Below, piece after piece: positions 9,349-17,533 of a stretch of DNA of 64,000 bases. Both the position numbers and the translations under genes were made by a program. Every line of letters begins with the position of its first letter. Position 1 is the stretch's first letter. Where the stretch lies: assembly GCF_010894435.1 (NCBI RefSeq), contig NZ_JAAIXZ010000006.1:372001-436000 (forward strand), read 5' to 3'. Origin of the DNA: Pyxidicoccus trucidator (GTDB lineage Bacteria; Myxococcota; Myxococcia; Myxococcales; Myxococcaceae). Under the pieces are notes generated by a model. It did no database searches. It had not been told where the DNA came from and saw only the letters and a program-made list of their open reading frames with translations.

Positions 9349-9680
9349 TCCAGGACCCCTCTCTCATCATCTGCAGTGACGTGGACGGCGCGCCGGTGAG
9401 AATCGGCGAGTCCGTGAAGATCGTCAGCCGCTCGGAGGATGGCACCATCAGCCAGCGGTTTCTCGGACAGACGGGCGTGGTGGTAGGGCTCGTGTTCGAC
9501 GACCCGGCCACCCAGTACCCGGAGGACCCGCTCATCCAGGTCCACGTCGACGGGCTGGGAGAGGACCTCTTCTTCCCCGAGGAGCTGGAGCTGGCGCCCG
9601 CCTGGGCCCGCAACCGGATTGCCCAGCACCGGCAGGCGGCGCGCGAGGTGGGCAGGCCCGGCGCGGAGCGGCTGTCCTGA
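9345..9680 (+). CDS. carS: CarS antirepressor
   Basis: A 111-residue acidic protein, the same length as M. xanthus CarS. It begins MIQDPSLIICSDVDGAPVR and is rich in Asp/Glu with small beta-strands, which fits the known SH3-like CarS fold. CarS mimics operator DNA and binds the MerR-type repressors CarA and CarH, relieving repression of the carB carotenoid operon. The start overlaps the carR stop (ATGA). No carA, carH or carB gene is in this window, so its target is elsewhere in the genome. Confidence 0.9.
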   Translation: MIQDPSLIICSDVDGAPVRIGESVKIVSRSEDGTISQRFLGQTGVVVGLVFDDPATQYPEDPLIQVHVDGLGEDLFFPEELELAPAWARNRIAQHRQAAREVGRPGAERLS

Positions 9681-9773
9681 AGTGAGGCGCCCGGGGCCGG
9701 CGACGCCTTCGCGCCGACACCCGGAATCACAAGCCTCCGCCTTCCGCCGTCCAGGGATGACGGGAGGTAGCCG

Positions 9774-10196
9774 ATGGAAGAGTCGCGGGAATGGACCGTG
9801 GGCAACCACCACATCCGCTTTGAGCCGCCAGACGTGCTCTGGGCCACGGTGCGCGGGTGGATCACCGCGGAGGACGCCCCGAAGTGGGTGGAGATCATCC
9901 TCGAGGTCACCGCCAAAGGGTCGGTGAACTGCGTGGTGCAGATGGAGGAAATGAAGGACTTCCCCCAGCCGAGGCTGTCGCAGGCGGCGCGCCAGTACCT
10001 CGCGAAGCACAGCAGCTCCGACTGGTTCAAGAGCATGATCTTCGTCGGTGGCGGGCTCCTCCAGAGGATCACCGCCAAGGGGCTCGCGTTGGCCATGCTG
10101 CTGTCGGGCAACCAGCGCTTCGCCATCGAGTTCGTCGACAGTCCAGAGAAAGCCCGGCTGTGGCACAAGAAGCAGAGCGACGCGGCGGACCGCTGA
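9774..10196 (+). CDS. SpoIIAA-like (STAS-type) protein of unknown role
   Basis: A 140-residue soluble protein starting at an ATG with a clear ribosome site (GGGAGGTAGCCG). The pattern of an N-terminal strand pair (HHIRFEPPDVLWATVRG), an alternating helix/strand body and a C-terminal helix is that of small SpoIIAA/STAS-like proteins that are numerous in myxobacteria. There is no catalytic motif. Members of the wider fold act as regulatory partners of kinases or bind lipids. It lies 95 bases upstream of a Ser/Thr kinase gene, so a regulatory link is possible but not shown. Confidence 0.65.
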   Translation: MEESREWTVGNHHIRFEPPDVLWATVRGWITAEDAPKWVEIILEVTAKGSVNCVVQMEEMKDFPQPRLSQAARQYLAKHSSSDWFKSMIFVGGGLLQRITAKGLALAMLLSGNQRFAIEFVDSPEKARLWHKKQSDAADR

Positions 10197-10290
10197 CCCG
10201 GGGGGTCTGGAAGTCGGGGTGACTCCCCCGCTACGGTGCGGGGCCAGGGCGGACGTCCGGTGGTGGTACCCGGGACGTGGAGGCACGCGG

Positions 10291-13239
10291 ATGAGCGATG
10301 AGGCGCGGGGTGGACGTGGCCAGCCACCCCCACCGGAGGAGGCGGACGCGTCAGCCCCCACCTTCGTCCCCCTGCCCTCCTCTGGCGGGGCCGCGACGGC
10401 CACCTGGTCCTCGTCCTCCGCGAGACAGGCCGCGCACCCCATGCCGGAGCCCGGACACGTGCTGGCCGGGCGCTACACGGTGCTGGAGCAGGTGGGCCAG
10501 GGCGGCATGGGCATGGTGCTGGCCGCGTACGACTCCCGGCTCGACCGGCGCGTGGCGCTCAAGCTGCTGCGCTACCGGAGCAGCTCGCCCGGTGCCACGG
10601 CGGGTGAGGCCCGGCTCGTTCGCGAGGCGCAGGCCATGGCCCGCCTGTCCCATCCGAACGTGGTGGCGGCCTATGACGCGGGCGCGCTGGAGGACGGCTC
10701 GGTCTTCCTGGCCATGGAGTACGTGGAGGGGCAGACGCTGCGAGGCTGGCAGGAGTCCCAGCCGCGCGCCTGGCGCGAGCTGCTCGCCGCGTATGTCGCC
10801 GCGGGCCGGGGACTGGCGGCGGCGCACACGGCCGGCCTCGTCCACCGGGACTTCAAGCCCGACAACGTGCTCATGGGCAGTGACGGCCGGGTGCGCGTGA
10901 CGGACTTCGGCCTCGCGCGCTCGGGGACGGCCGCGCCCATCGACATCTCCCCCACCACGGCGCTGCCCACGGACGCCACGCTGAGCGGCTCGCTCACGGT
11001 GCCCGGCGCGCTGATGGGCACGCCCTTCTACATGGCGCCCGAGCTGCTGGAGGGCCAGCCCGCCGACGTGCGCAGTGACGTGTTCGCCTTCTGCGTGGCC
11101 CTGTACCACTCGCTTTACGGAGTCTCCCCCTTCGAGGGACAGAGCCTGTCGGAGCTGCTGCGCTCGCGGCGCGCCGGGCCGCCCACGCCCCCGACCCGCT
11201 CGGAGGTGCCCGCCTGGGTGGCGCGCGCCGTGCTGCGCGGGCTGCGTGCATCGCCGGAGGAGCGCCCCGCGTCGATGGCGGAGCTGCTGACCGCGCTGGA
11301 GGACGACCCGGAGCTGCGGAGACGGACCTGGCGCCGGAGCCTCGCGCTGGCGGCGGGAGGCGTGCTGCTCACCGGGCTCGCCGTGGGAGGCTGGTTCATC
11401 CAGCGCGCGAGGGAGCCGGGCTGCGGTGGCCAGGAGGCGCGGCTGGCCGGCATCTGGGACACGGCGATGAAGGAGCGCGTGCGGCAATCACTCCTCGGCA
11501 CGGGCGCGCCCCACGCCCCGGACACCGCCGAGCGCGTGAGCGCGGCGCTGGACGGCTACGCCAGCCGCTGGGCGAAGCAGAGCACCGAGGTCTGCGAGGC
11601 CGCGCGCGCGGAGACGGCGGGCCCGCTGCGGCTGATGCAACTGCGCGAGTCCTGCCTGGAGCGCAGGCGGGCCCGCCTGCGCGCCACCACGGAGGTGCTG
11701 GCGGGGGGCGCGGACCGGGCGATGCTGGACAGGTCCGTGCAGGCGGTGCAGGGACTCCCGCTGGTGGAGGACTGCGCGGACGTCCGGTCGCTCACGGCGG
11801 CGGTGCCCCCGCCCGAGGACCCGGCGACACGCGCGAAGGTGGACACGTTGCTGGAGCGGGTGGACGGGCTGGACGCGCTGCTCGCCGCCGGCCAGCACAA
11901 GCAGGGCCTGCCCCTGGGGGAGGTGATGCTGAAGGAGGTGGAGGCGGTGGGCCACGCGCCGCTGCATGCGCAGGTCCTCTTCCTGGTGGCGCGGCTGCGC
12001 GACATCGCGGGCGACTACAAGGGCTCGGAGGCGCTGACGCGCGAGGCGCTCGCGGTGGCGTCCCGGGGCCGGGAGCCGGTGCTGATGTCACGCACGCTGA
12101 GCTACCTGGCCTACACGCTGAGCAAGCGGCACTCGCGCTTCCAGGAGGCCCTGGCCCTGGAGCCCGCGATGGACGCGCTCGCGGAGGCCACCGGGGACGA
12201 CCCGGTACGGGCCATCGCGCACAGCGCACTGGGGTCGGTGCTGATGGAGATGGGGCGCTACGCGGAGGCGAGGTCGCGACATGAGCAGGCGCTCGCCCTG
12301 CGGGTGAAGGCATTGGGGCCCGAGGACCCCACCGTGGGGGACTCCACCGCGAACCTGGGCCTCGTGTCCTGGTGGCTGGGCGACTACGAGGACGCCCTGG
12401 ACAAGACCGAGCGCGCGCTGACGCTGCGGCGGAAGGTGCTGGGCCCCAAGCACCCGGAGGTCGTCCATTCACTGGCGGCCGTGGGCGCCGTGCTCAAGGA
12501 ACTGGGGCGCACCGACGAGGCGCTGGAGCACTTCGAGCACATCGCCAGGCTCCAGCAGGAGCTGCTCGGCCCCGAGCACCCCGCCGTGGCCACCGCGCTG
12601 AGCAACCTGAGCATCGCGCTGTATGACGTGGGCCGATACGCGGAGGCCCTGGAGACCGCCGATCGCGCCATGGCGCTGCGACAGAAGATACAGGGCCCGG
12701 AGCACCCGGACGTGGCCGCCATCCTCATCAACATGGGCATCGCGCTCCATGAACTGGGACGCTACGAGGAGGCCCGTGCCCTGCACGAGCGCGCCCTGGG
12801 AATGTGGGAGAAGGAGCTGGGCCCCGACCATGCGCTCGTGAGCAACGCACTCACCTACCTGGGTAACGCGCTCTTCAAGCTGAAGCGTTACGTGGAGGCG
12901 GAGGCCCGGCTCGAGCGCGCGCTCACCGTCATGGAGAAGGCGCTGGGGAAGGAGCACCCCGAGCTGGCCTATCCGCTGATGGGGCTCGGGCAGGTGTGGC
13001 TGGGCCGGGACAGGCCGGCCCAGGCGCGCCCCCTGCTGGAGCGGGCCCTCGTGCTCGCGCCGGTAGGGGCCCGCGCCAGCGTGCGGCTCGTCCTGGCGCA
13101 GACGCTCTGGGAGCTGGGCGAGAAGGAGCGCCCGCGCGCGGTGGAGCTGGCCACCCAGGCCCGGGAGCAATGGCAGCGGCTCCACCACCCGAAGGCCGCC
13201 GAGACCTCGCAGTGGCTGGCGACGCACGGCCAGCGCTGA
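10291..13239 (+). CDS. Ser/Thr protein kinase with transmembrane segment and TPRs
   Basis: A 982-residue Hanks-type kinase. A Pro/Ala/Ser-rich N-tail (1-55) leads into the catalytic domain (about 60-340): Gly loop GQGGMG (69-74), Lys91 in VALK, catalytic HRDFKPDN (185-192), DFG at 205-207 and the APE motif at 249-251. One transmembrane helix lies at about 350-370. The outer part (about 520-970) carries kinesin-light-chain-like TPRs of about 42 residues, for example EDALDKTERALTLRRKVLG. This layout is typical of myxobacterial receptor kinases in which the TPR part senses or docks a partner. The ATG at 10291 follows GTGGAGG at good spacing. The substrate is unknown. Confidence 0.93.
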   Translation: MSDEARGGRGQPPPPEEADASAPTFVPLPSSGGAATATWSSSSARQAAHPMPEPGHVLAGRYTVLEQVGQGGMGMVLAAYDSRLDRRVALKLLRYRSSSPGATAGEARLVREAQAMARLSHPNVVAAYDAGALEDGSVFLAMEYVEGQTLRGWQESQPRAWRELLAAYVAAGRGLAAAHTAGLVHRDFKPDNVLMGSDGRVRVTDFGLARSGTAAPIDISPTTALPTDATLSGSLTVPGALMGTPFYMAPELLEGQPADVRSDVFAFCVALYHSLYGVSPFEGQSLSELLRSRRAGPPTPPTRSEVPAWVARAVLRGLRASPEERPASMAELLTALEDDPELRRRTWRRSLALAAGGVLLTGLAVGGWFIQRAREPGCGGQEARLAGIWDTAMKERVRQSLLGTGAPHAPDTAERVSAALDGYASRWAKQSTEVCEAARAETAGPLRLMQLRESCLERRRARLRATTEVLAGGADRAMLDRSVQAVQGLPLVEDCADVRSLTAAVPPPEDPATRAKVDTLLERVDGLDALLAAGQHKQGLPLGEVMLKEVEAVGHAPLHAQVLFLVARLRDIAGDYKGSEALTREALAVASRGREPVLMSRTLSYLAYTLSKRHSRFQEALALEPAMDALAEATGDDPVRAIAHSALGSVLMEMGRYAEARSRHEQALALRVKALGPEDPTVGDSTANLGLVSWWLGDYEDALDKTERALTLRRKVLGPKHPEVVHSLAAVGAVLKELGRTDEALEHFEHIARLQQELLGPEHPAVATALSNLSIALYDVGRYAEALETADRAMALRQKIQGPEHPDVAAILINMGIALHELGRYEEARALHERALGMWEKELGPDHALVSNALTYLGNALFKLKRYVEAEARLERALTVMEKALGKEHPELAYPLMGLGQVWLGRDRPAQARPLLERALVLAPVGARASVRLVLAQTLWELGEKERPRAVELATQAREQWQRLHHPKAAETSQWLATHGQR

Positions 13240-13373
13240 GCCGCGCGCGTCCATGACTCGCGGAGGTGTGGAACAGGTGGCACCCACATGCCCCCGGGTG
13301 CTCCTTCCGCGGCGAGTGCGGCTGCCTACCCTTGCCGAACGCCGAATCCCCTGCGCGGAGGACGCCGCCCGAC

Positions 13374-14573
13374 ATGCCGCGCGAGTTCGCCATCACCTCC
13401 CCCACCCCGACGCTCTCGCTGGAGTCGGACGGGCGCGGTGAGATTGCCTTCACGGTCTCCAACGTCACCGACCGCGCCATGCACGCGGGGGCCAGGCTGC
13501 TGCCCGCGCCCCCACTGAAGCCCGAGTGGCTGAGCATCCGGGGCAAGGAGCTCCGCGACATGCCACCGGGCGCCACCGAGGTCTTCACGGTGGACGTCCA
13601 CGTGCCGCCCGGCACGCCCCCGGGCCCGTACACCTTCCAGCTGGTGGTGGCGGATGTGGACCTGCCCGACGAGCGCTTCGCGGAGGGGCCGACCATCGCC
13701 GTCGAGGCGCGCGCCGCGCCGCTCCCCGCGAAGCCCTTCCCCTGGTGGTGGCTCGTGGTGGGAGGGCTGGTGATTGTCGGAGGCGCCCTGGCGCTCTTCT
13801 TCGGCCTGCGCGGCGACGGCCCCGTTCCCGAGACGTGTCCCGCCGGACAGCTGGCTTGCGAGGACCGGTGCGTCGACGTCCAGGCGGACCCGAAGCACTG
13901 CGGCGCGTGTGGCAACGCGTGCGGCGAAGACCAGGACTGCAGCGCGGGGCAGTGCGTCCGGGGAGCCTGCCCGGAGGGAAAGACGCGGTGTGGAGACGTC
14001 TGCCTCGACACGGCGAAGGATGACCGGAACTGCGGGGCCTGCGGTGCGACCTGTGGCGCGGGGCTGTTCTGCCGTGACGGACGCTGCCAGTGCCCCTCCA
14101 ACCTGACACTCTGCGGCGGGCGCTGTGTGGACACGAACAAGGACGTCCAGAGCTGCGGCGGGTGCAACACGCGCTGCGGCGCGAACCAGGTCTGCGAGGA
14201 CGGACGCTGCATCTGCACCGGGAGCCTCACGCTCTGCGGAGGCCGGTGCGTGGAGACCGACACGGACGAGCAGAACTGCCGGACCTGCGGCGTCCGCTGT
14301 GGTCCGACGCAGCAATGTCTGGATGGGACATGCAAGTGCGGCACGGGACTGACGCTCTGCGGAGGCTCCTGCGTCAACATGCAGACCGACGAGAGGAACT
14401 GTGGCCGCTGCGGCACCAGCTGCGCCACGGGCAGGGTCTGCAAGAGCGGCGCGTGCGTCACGTCCCTTCCCGCGCCCTGTGGACTCGGGCAGATCCTCTG
14501 TCCTTGCACGGGCACGTGCATCTCCAACGCGATGTGCTCGAAGCTGTGCGCGTCGGGCGTGCAGCCGAAGTGA
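13374..14573 (+). CDS. Membrane-anchored protein with Cys-rich tandem repeats
   Basis: A 399-residue protein. Residues 1-118 form a beta-sandwich-like cytoplasmic part (LSLESDGRGEIAFTVSNVTD), followed by a Pro segment and one membrane helix at about 123-143 (WWWLVVGGLVIVGGALALFF). Outside are about six repeats of roughly 40 residues of the form LCGGRCVDTNKDVQSCGGC, each with six or more Cys that likely form disulfides. Such repeats occur widely in deltaproteobacterial surface proteins; their ligands are unknown. It follows the receptor kinase by 134 bases on the same strand, which suggests a functional association. No secretion signal is present apart from the internal helix. Confidence 0.75.
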   Translation: MPREFAITSPTPTLSLESDGRGEIAFTVSNVTDRAMHAGARLLPAPPLKPEWLSIRGKELRDMPPGATEVFTVDVHVPPGTPPGPYTFQLVVADVDLPDERFAEGPTIAVEARAAPLPAKPFPWWWLVVGGLVIVGGALALFFGLRGDGPVPETCPAGQLACEDRCVDVQADPKHCGACGNACGEDQDCSAGQCVRGACPEGKTRCGDVCLDTAKDDRNCGACGATCGAGLFCRDGRCQCPSNLTLCGGRCVDTNKDVQSCGGCNTRCGANQVCEDGRCICTGSLTLCGGRCVETDTDEQNCRTCGVRCGPTQQCLDGTCKCGTGLTLCGGSCVNMQTDERNCGRCGTSCATGRVCKSGACVTSLPAPCGLGQILCPCTGTCISNAMCSKLCASGVQPK

Positions 14574-14678
14574 GCAGCCCGGGCCGCGGGCCCCTCACCA
14601 TGGGCTCCAGGTCACCCGGTACGCGAGCAGGTGACACGGAGCAGGAGGGCTCACGGTGTCGGTGATACCCTCCCACTG

Positions 14679-15410
14679 GTGCAACCCCTCCCCACCCCGG
14701 ACTTCCGTCCGCTGGGCCGCAAGGCCTATGGCTCCATTCCCCACCTCCCGGGCTCGCGCACCGGCCCGGCGGACCGGCACCTCTCGCCCGCGCTGGCGCG
14801 CGTGTGCACCGAGCGGGTCCGCGACGCGAGAGACCACGTGGTGGTGCTGGAGAAGCTCGACGGCTCCTGCGTGGCCGCGGCGCGCGTGGGGGACTCGGTG
14901 CTGGCGCTGGGCCGTGAGGGACGTCTCGCGTCGCAGTCACCCAACGAGTCACGCCGGCTCTGGGCCGCGTGGGTGACCACGCAGGTGGAGCGCTTCCTCG
15001 CCGTGCTGCAGCCAGGAGAGCGACTTGTCGGAGAGTGGCTCGCCCTGGCGCACGGCACCCGCTACACGCTGTCGCATGAGCCCTTCGTCGCCTTCGACCT
15101 GATGCGGGACGGCGAGCGACTGCCCTGGGCCGAGGTCACCTCGCGCATCCGCGCGGGAGGCTTCGTGACTCCGGGCGTGCTCCATGAGGGTGGGCCGCTG
15201 GGCATCGACGGGGCGCTGGCGCGGCTCCAGACGGGCGGATTCCACGGGGCCGTGGACCCGGTGGAGGGGGCCGTCTGGCGGGTGGAGCGGCGGGAGGGCG
15301 CGGGTGTCAGGGTGGAGTTCCTCGCCAAGTATGTACGGCCGGACAAGGTGGATGGCAGCCTCCTGCCGGAGAACACCGGGCAGGCCGCCGTGTGGAACTG
15401 GCGCCCCTAA
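14679..15410 (+). CDS. RNA ligase-family protein
   Basis: A 243-residue ATP-dependent RNA ligase of the T4 Rnl2/PF09414 type. The nucleotidyl-transfer motifs are visible: motif I EKLDGS with the lysine that takes AMP (Lys59 by this start), motif III/IIIa (GEWLALAHG, then PFVAFDL), motif IV EGAVWRV and motif V EFLAKYVRP. These enzymes seal nicks in RNA, often repairing tRNA cut by toxins. The GTG at 14679 starts the conserved-looking segment but has a weak ribosome site; a GTG at 14631 is the alternative. The gene leads a three-gene plus-strand set with the next start 33 bases away. No OB-fold or extra C-terminal domain is present. Confidence 0.85.
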   Translation: MQPLPTPDFRPLGRKAYGSIPHLPGSRTGPADRHLSPALARVCTERVRDARDHVVVLEKLDGSCVAAARVGDSVLALGREGRLASQSPNESRRLWAAWVTTQVERFLAVLQPGERLVGEWLALAHGTRYTLSHEPFVAFDLMRDGERLPWAEVTSRIRAGGFVTPGVLHEGGPLGIDGALARLQTGGFHGAVDPVEGAVWRVERREGAGVRVEFLAKYVRPDKVDGSLLPENTGQAAVWNWRP

Positions 15411-15443
15411 GGTGGGAGGCCGCAACCGCAGGGAGTACCAGCC

Positions 15444-16637
15444 GTGACACGTGCGCTCTTCGTCACCGGGAACCAATACAAGGCCGACGAGGTCGCCCGG
15501 CTGCTCGCGGGGCTCGACGTCACGTGGCGGAAGCTTCCCTTGCCGGGGCTCGAGGAGGCGGCGCCCGAGGGCGGCCCCATCGACCTGGCGGGACTGGCGA
15601 AGCGCAAGGTGCTGGCGGCGTACCGCGAGCTCGGCACGCCCTGCTTCGTGGAGACGACGGCGCTGGAGCTGGATGGCGGGCCCGCGCTCACGGGCGCGCG
15701 GTTCAAGAAGCAACTGCTCGCGCTGGGCGAGCGCGGCTTCCTCGCGACCCATGGCGGCCGCCGGGGCCGCACGCGCGTGGCGGTGGCGTATTCGGAGGAC
15801 GGGAATCCGGAGCGCGTTGCCGTCTTCGAGGACTCCATGGAGGGCACGCTGCTGGCGGAGCCTCGTGGCGATGGCGGCTTTGGCTGGGACCGCGCGTGGC
15901 TGCCGGATGGCTACTCGCGCACGCTCGGGGAGATGCCGAGGAACAAGTTCTTCCTCAACATGCGACACCGGCCCTACCTGGAGCTGGCGGACCGCCTGCG
16001 GGCGCAGTCACAGGGTGGCGCCTTCGAGGCGCACATCACCGTCTCCGCGCGCTCGGAGGAGGACCTCCAGCGCTTCCGCGCGTTCTGCGAGGCGGTGTCG
16101 GTGAAGTGCATCTTCATCGAGCTGGGCCGGGGCGCGGAGCTCTTCCAGCCCATGACGGCCTCGTACCACCACGGCACGCTCCGGCAGGCACGCGAGGAGG
16201 TGCAGGCCATGGCGCGCTCCCTCGCGGCACAGGGCTTCGACGTGACGCGCCTGAAGCTGGAGGCGCTGGGCAAGAATCGCGACATCCCCGAGGACGACGC
16301 GACGGCGAAGGCACAGCCCGCGAACTACTTCGAGTTCCACGTGAAGGCGCTGGTGCCCTCCGGCGGCACGGGCGTGGAGGCGCTGCGGGTCCGGTGTGAG
16401 AAGCATGGCGCGCATCTGTCGCGCAACGCGCGCAAGGTCCGGGAGGACGGCGCCTCCGAGCGCTTCGTCACGCTCCGGGTGTACGGGCTGGGCCGGGCGA
16501 ACGCGGATGCGCGCTTCACGGCGCTGCTGGAGGACCTGGCGGGGTCGGGACTGACGCTGACGCAGCGGCTGCGCGAGTGGACGGTGTACGACTCCAATCA
16601 CGCGTTGGACCGTGGCTGGCTGGAGGAGGCGAAGTGA
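15444..16637 (+). CDS. ITPase/HAM1-like pyrophosphatase fused to duplicated unknown domain
   Basis: A 397-residue fusion. Residues 1-185 match the HAM1/RdgB non-canonical purine NTP pyrophosphatase: TGNQYKADEV near the N-terminus, FVETTALELDGG in place of the usual D-x-SGLxV, and GGFGWDRAWLPDGYSRTLGEM. HAM1 enzymes hydrolyse ITP and XTP to the monophosphate and PPi. Residues 190-397 are not a family I recognise; they seem to be two copies of one alpha/beta unit, starting EAHITVSARSEEDLQRF and YFEFHVKALVPSGG. The GTG start has GGGAG 8 bases upstream. The stop overlaps the next start (GTGA). HAM1 proteins are normally about 200 residues and free-standing, so the fusion is unusual. Confidence 0.8.
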   Translation: MTRALFVTGNQYKADEVARLLAGLDVTWRKLPLPGLEEAAPEGGPIDLAGLAKRKVLAAYRELGTPCFVETTALELDGGPALTGARFKKQLLALGERGFLATHGGRRGRTRVAVAYSEDGNPERVAVFEDSMEGTLLAEPRGDGGFGWDRAWLPDGYSRTLGEMPRNKFFLNMRHRPYLELADRLRAQSQGGAFEAHITVSARSEEDLQRFRAFCEAVSVKCIFIELGRGAELFQPMTASYHHGTLRQAREEVQAMARSLAAQGFDVTRLKLEALGKNRDIPEDDATAKAQPANYFEFHVKALVPSGGTGVEALRVRCEKHGAHLSRNARKVREDGASERFVTLRVYGLGRANADARFTALLEDLAGSGLTLTQRLREWTVYDSNHALDRGWLEEAK

Positions 16638-17431
16638 GCGCCCACGAGTTGCCATTGCGCGCGGGGGCGGCGGTGCTGCGCCGCCTCGCGCGTTCCCCCG
16701 AGGTCGAGGCCCTGGTCCTCCGTGGCGGGTTGATGATGCGGCTGTGGAGCGGCCCGGTGCCCCGTCCGGTGGAGGACCTGGACTTCCTCGCACGCTTTCC
16801 CTTCGACGCCGCGGACACCGTGAGGCGGCTGGAGGCGGTGCTCCGTGTGGCGGTGGAGGACGGGTTCTCCTTCGGGGCGATGAGGTCCGAGGTCATCTGG
16901 GCGGAGACCGCGTTCCCTGGCGTGCGCGTCTTCGTGGAGACGCGGCTGCCCGGTGTCGAGGGGGCGTTCGAGCTGCGCATCGACACGGGCTTCGGCGACC
17001 CGATGGACCCCGGGCCCGCGTGGACGGAGTACGACGTCGGAGAAGGCGCGGCGCGAGTGCTGGCATGCCGGCCTGAGACACTGCTGGGCTGGAAGATGCA
17101 CGGCCTGTTCGAGCGCGGAAAGGGTCGCTTCCGCCCCAAGGACCTGTTCGACGTGTATCTGCTCACCCGATACGCGCCGCTGGAAACGGAACTGCTACCC
17201 AATGCGCTGCGACTCGCGTTCCAGTCGCGCGGAGACTCGCTGGAGCTGATGGAGCGGCTGATGGTGGGCGAGTTCGGCCGGAGCCCGTGGAGCAACGAGA
17301 AGTGGGCCCGCTATCGGAACAGCCAGCCTGCCGGGCGTCCCGAGGCGCTGGCCGACGTGGTGGCGGCAGTCGCCCTGGCGCTCCGCCCCGTGTGGGAGGC
17401 CGCGCGCGAGCCGACCACGGCTGCCCGATAG
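16634..17431 (+). CDS. AbiEii/AbiGii-type nucleotidyltransferase
   Basis: A 265-residue protein of the nucleotidyltransferase family that includes AbiEii toxins (PF08843). The signature is LRGGLMMRLWSGPVPRPVEDLDF (split GG...DLD metal site), later IDTGFGDP as the third acidic strand, and KMHGLF...PKDLFDVYLL. AbiEii-family members transfer nucleotides to tRNA or to proteins and act as toxins in type IV toxin-antitoxin or abortive infection pairs. There is no AbiEi-like winged-helix antitoxin next to it. It starts by GTGA overlap with the fusion gene, with GGAGGAGG just upstream, so its synthesis is coupled to that gene. Confidence 0.8.
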   Translation: MSAHELPLRAGAAVLRRLARSPEVEALVLRGGLMMRLWSGPVPRPVEDLDFLARFPFDAADTVRRLEAVLRVAVEDGFSFGAMRSEVIWAETAFPGVRVFVETRLPGVEGAFELRIDTGFGDPMDPGPAWTEYDVGEGAARVLACRPETLLGWKMHGLFERGKGRFRPKDLFDVYLLTRYAPLETELLPNALRLAFQSRGDSLELMERLMVGEFGRSPWSNEKWARYRNSQPAGRPEALADVVAAVALALRPVWEAAREPTTAAR

Positions 17432-17464
17432 CTGCTGCGGGTTGCCTCCCCGGCAACAGCCTGG

Positions 17465-17476
17465 GTGAAATTTCAC
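17465..17476. promoter_or_regulatory. 12-bp perfect palindrome, operator candidate
   Basis: GTGAAATTTCAC is a perfect palindrome in the A/T-rich gap 5' of the next gene. A TAAAAT hexamer (17485-17490) that could be a -10 lies just downstream. A second small inverted repeat TGATG-gcaa-CATCA is at 17508-17521. Confidence 0.4.
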
Positions 17477-17533
17477 ACCTTGTTTAAAATCCTTCACTTG
17501 GGCAACCTGATGGCAACATCAGAGAGGGGGAGT

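Noticed and set aside
15444..16010. The HAM1 domain as a plain rdgB housekeeping gene.
   Set aside because: The chain continues without a stop into a 200-residue extra domain and the neighbours are RNA-related, so it is not the usual stand-alone enzyme.
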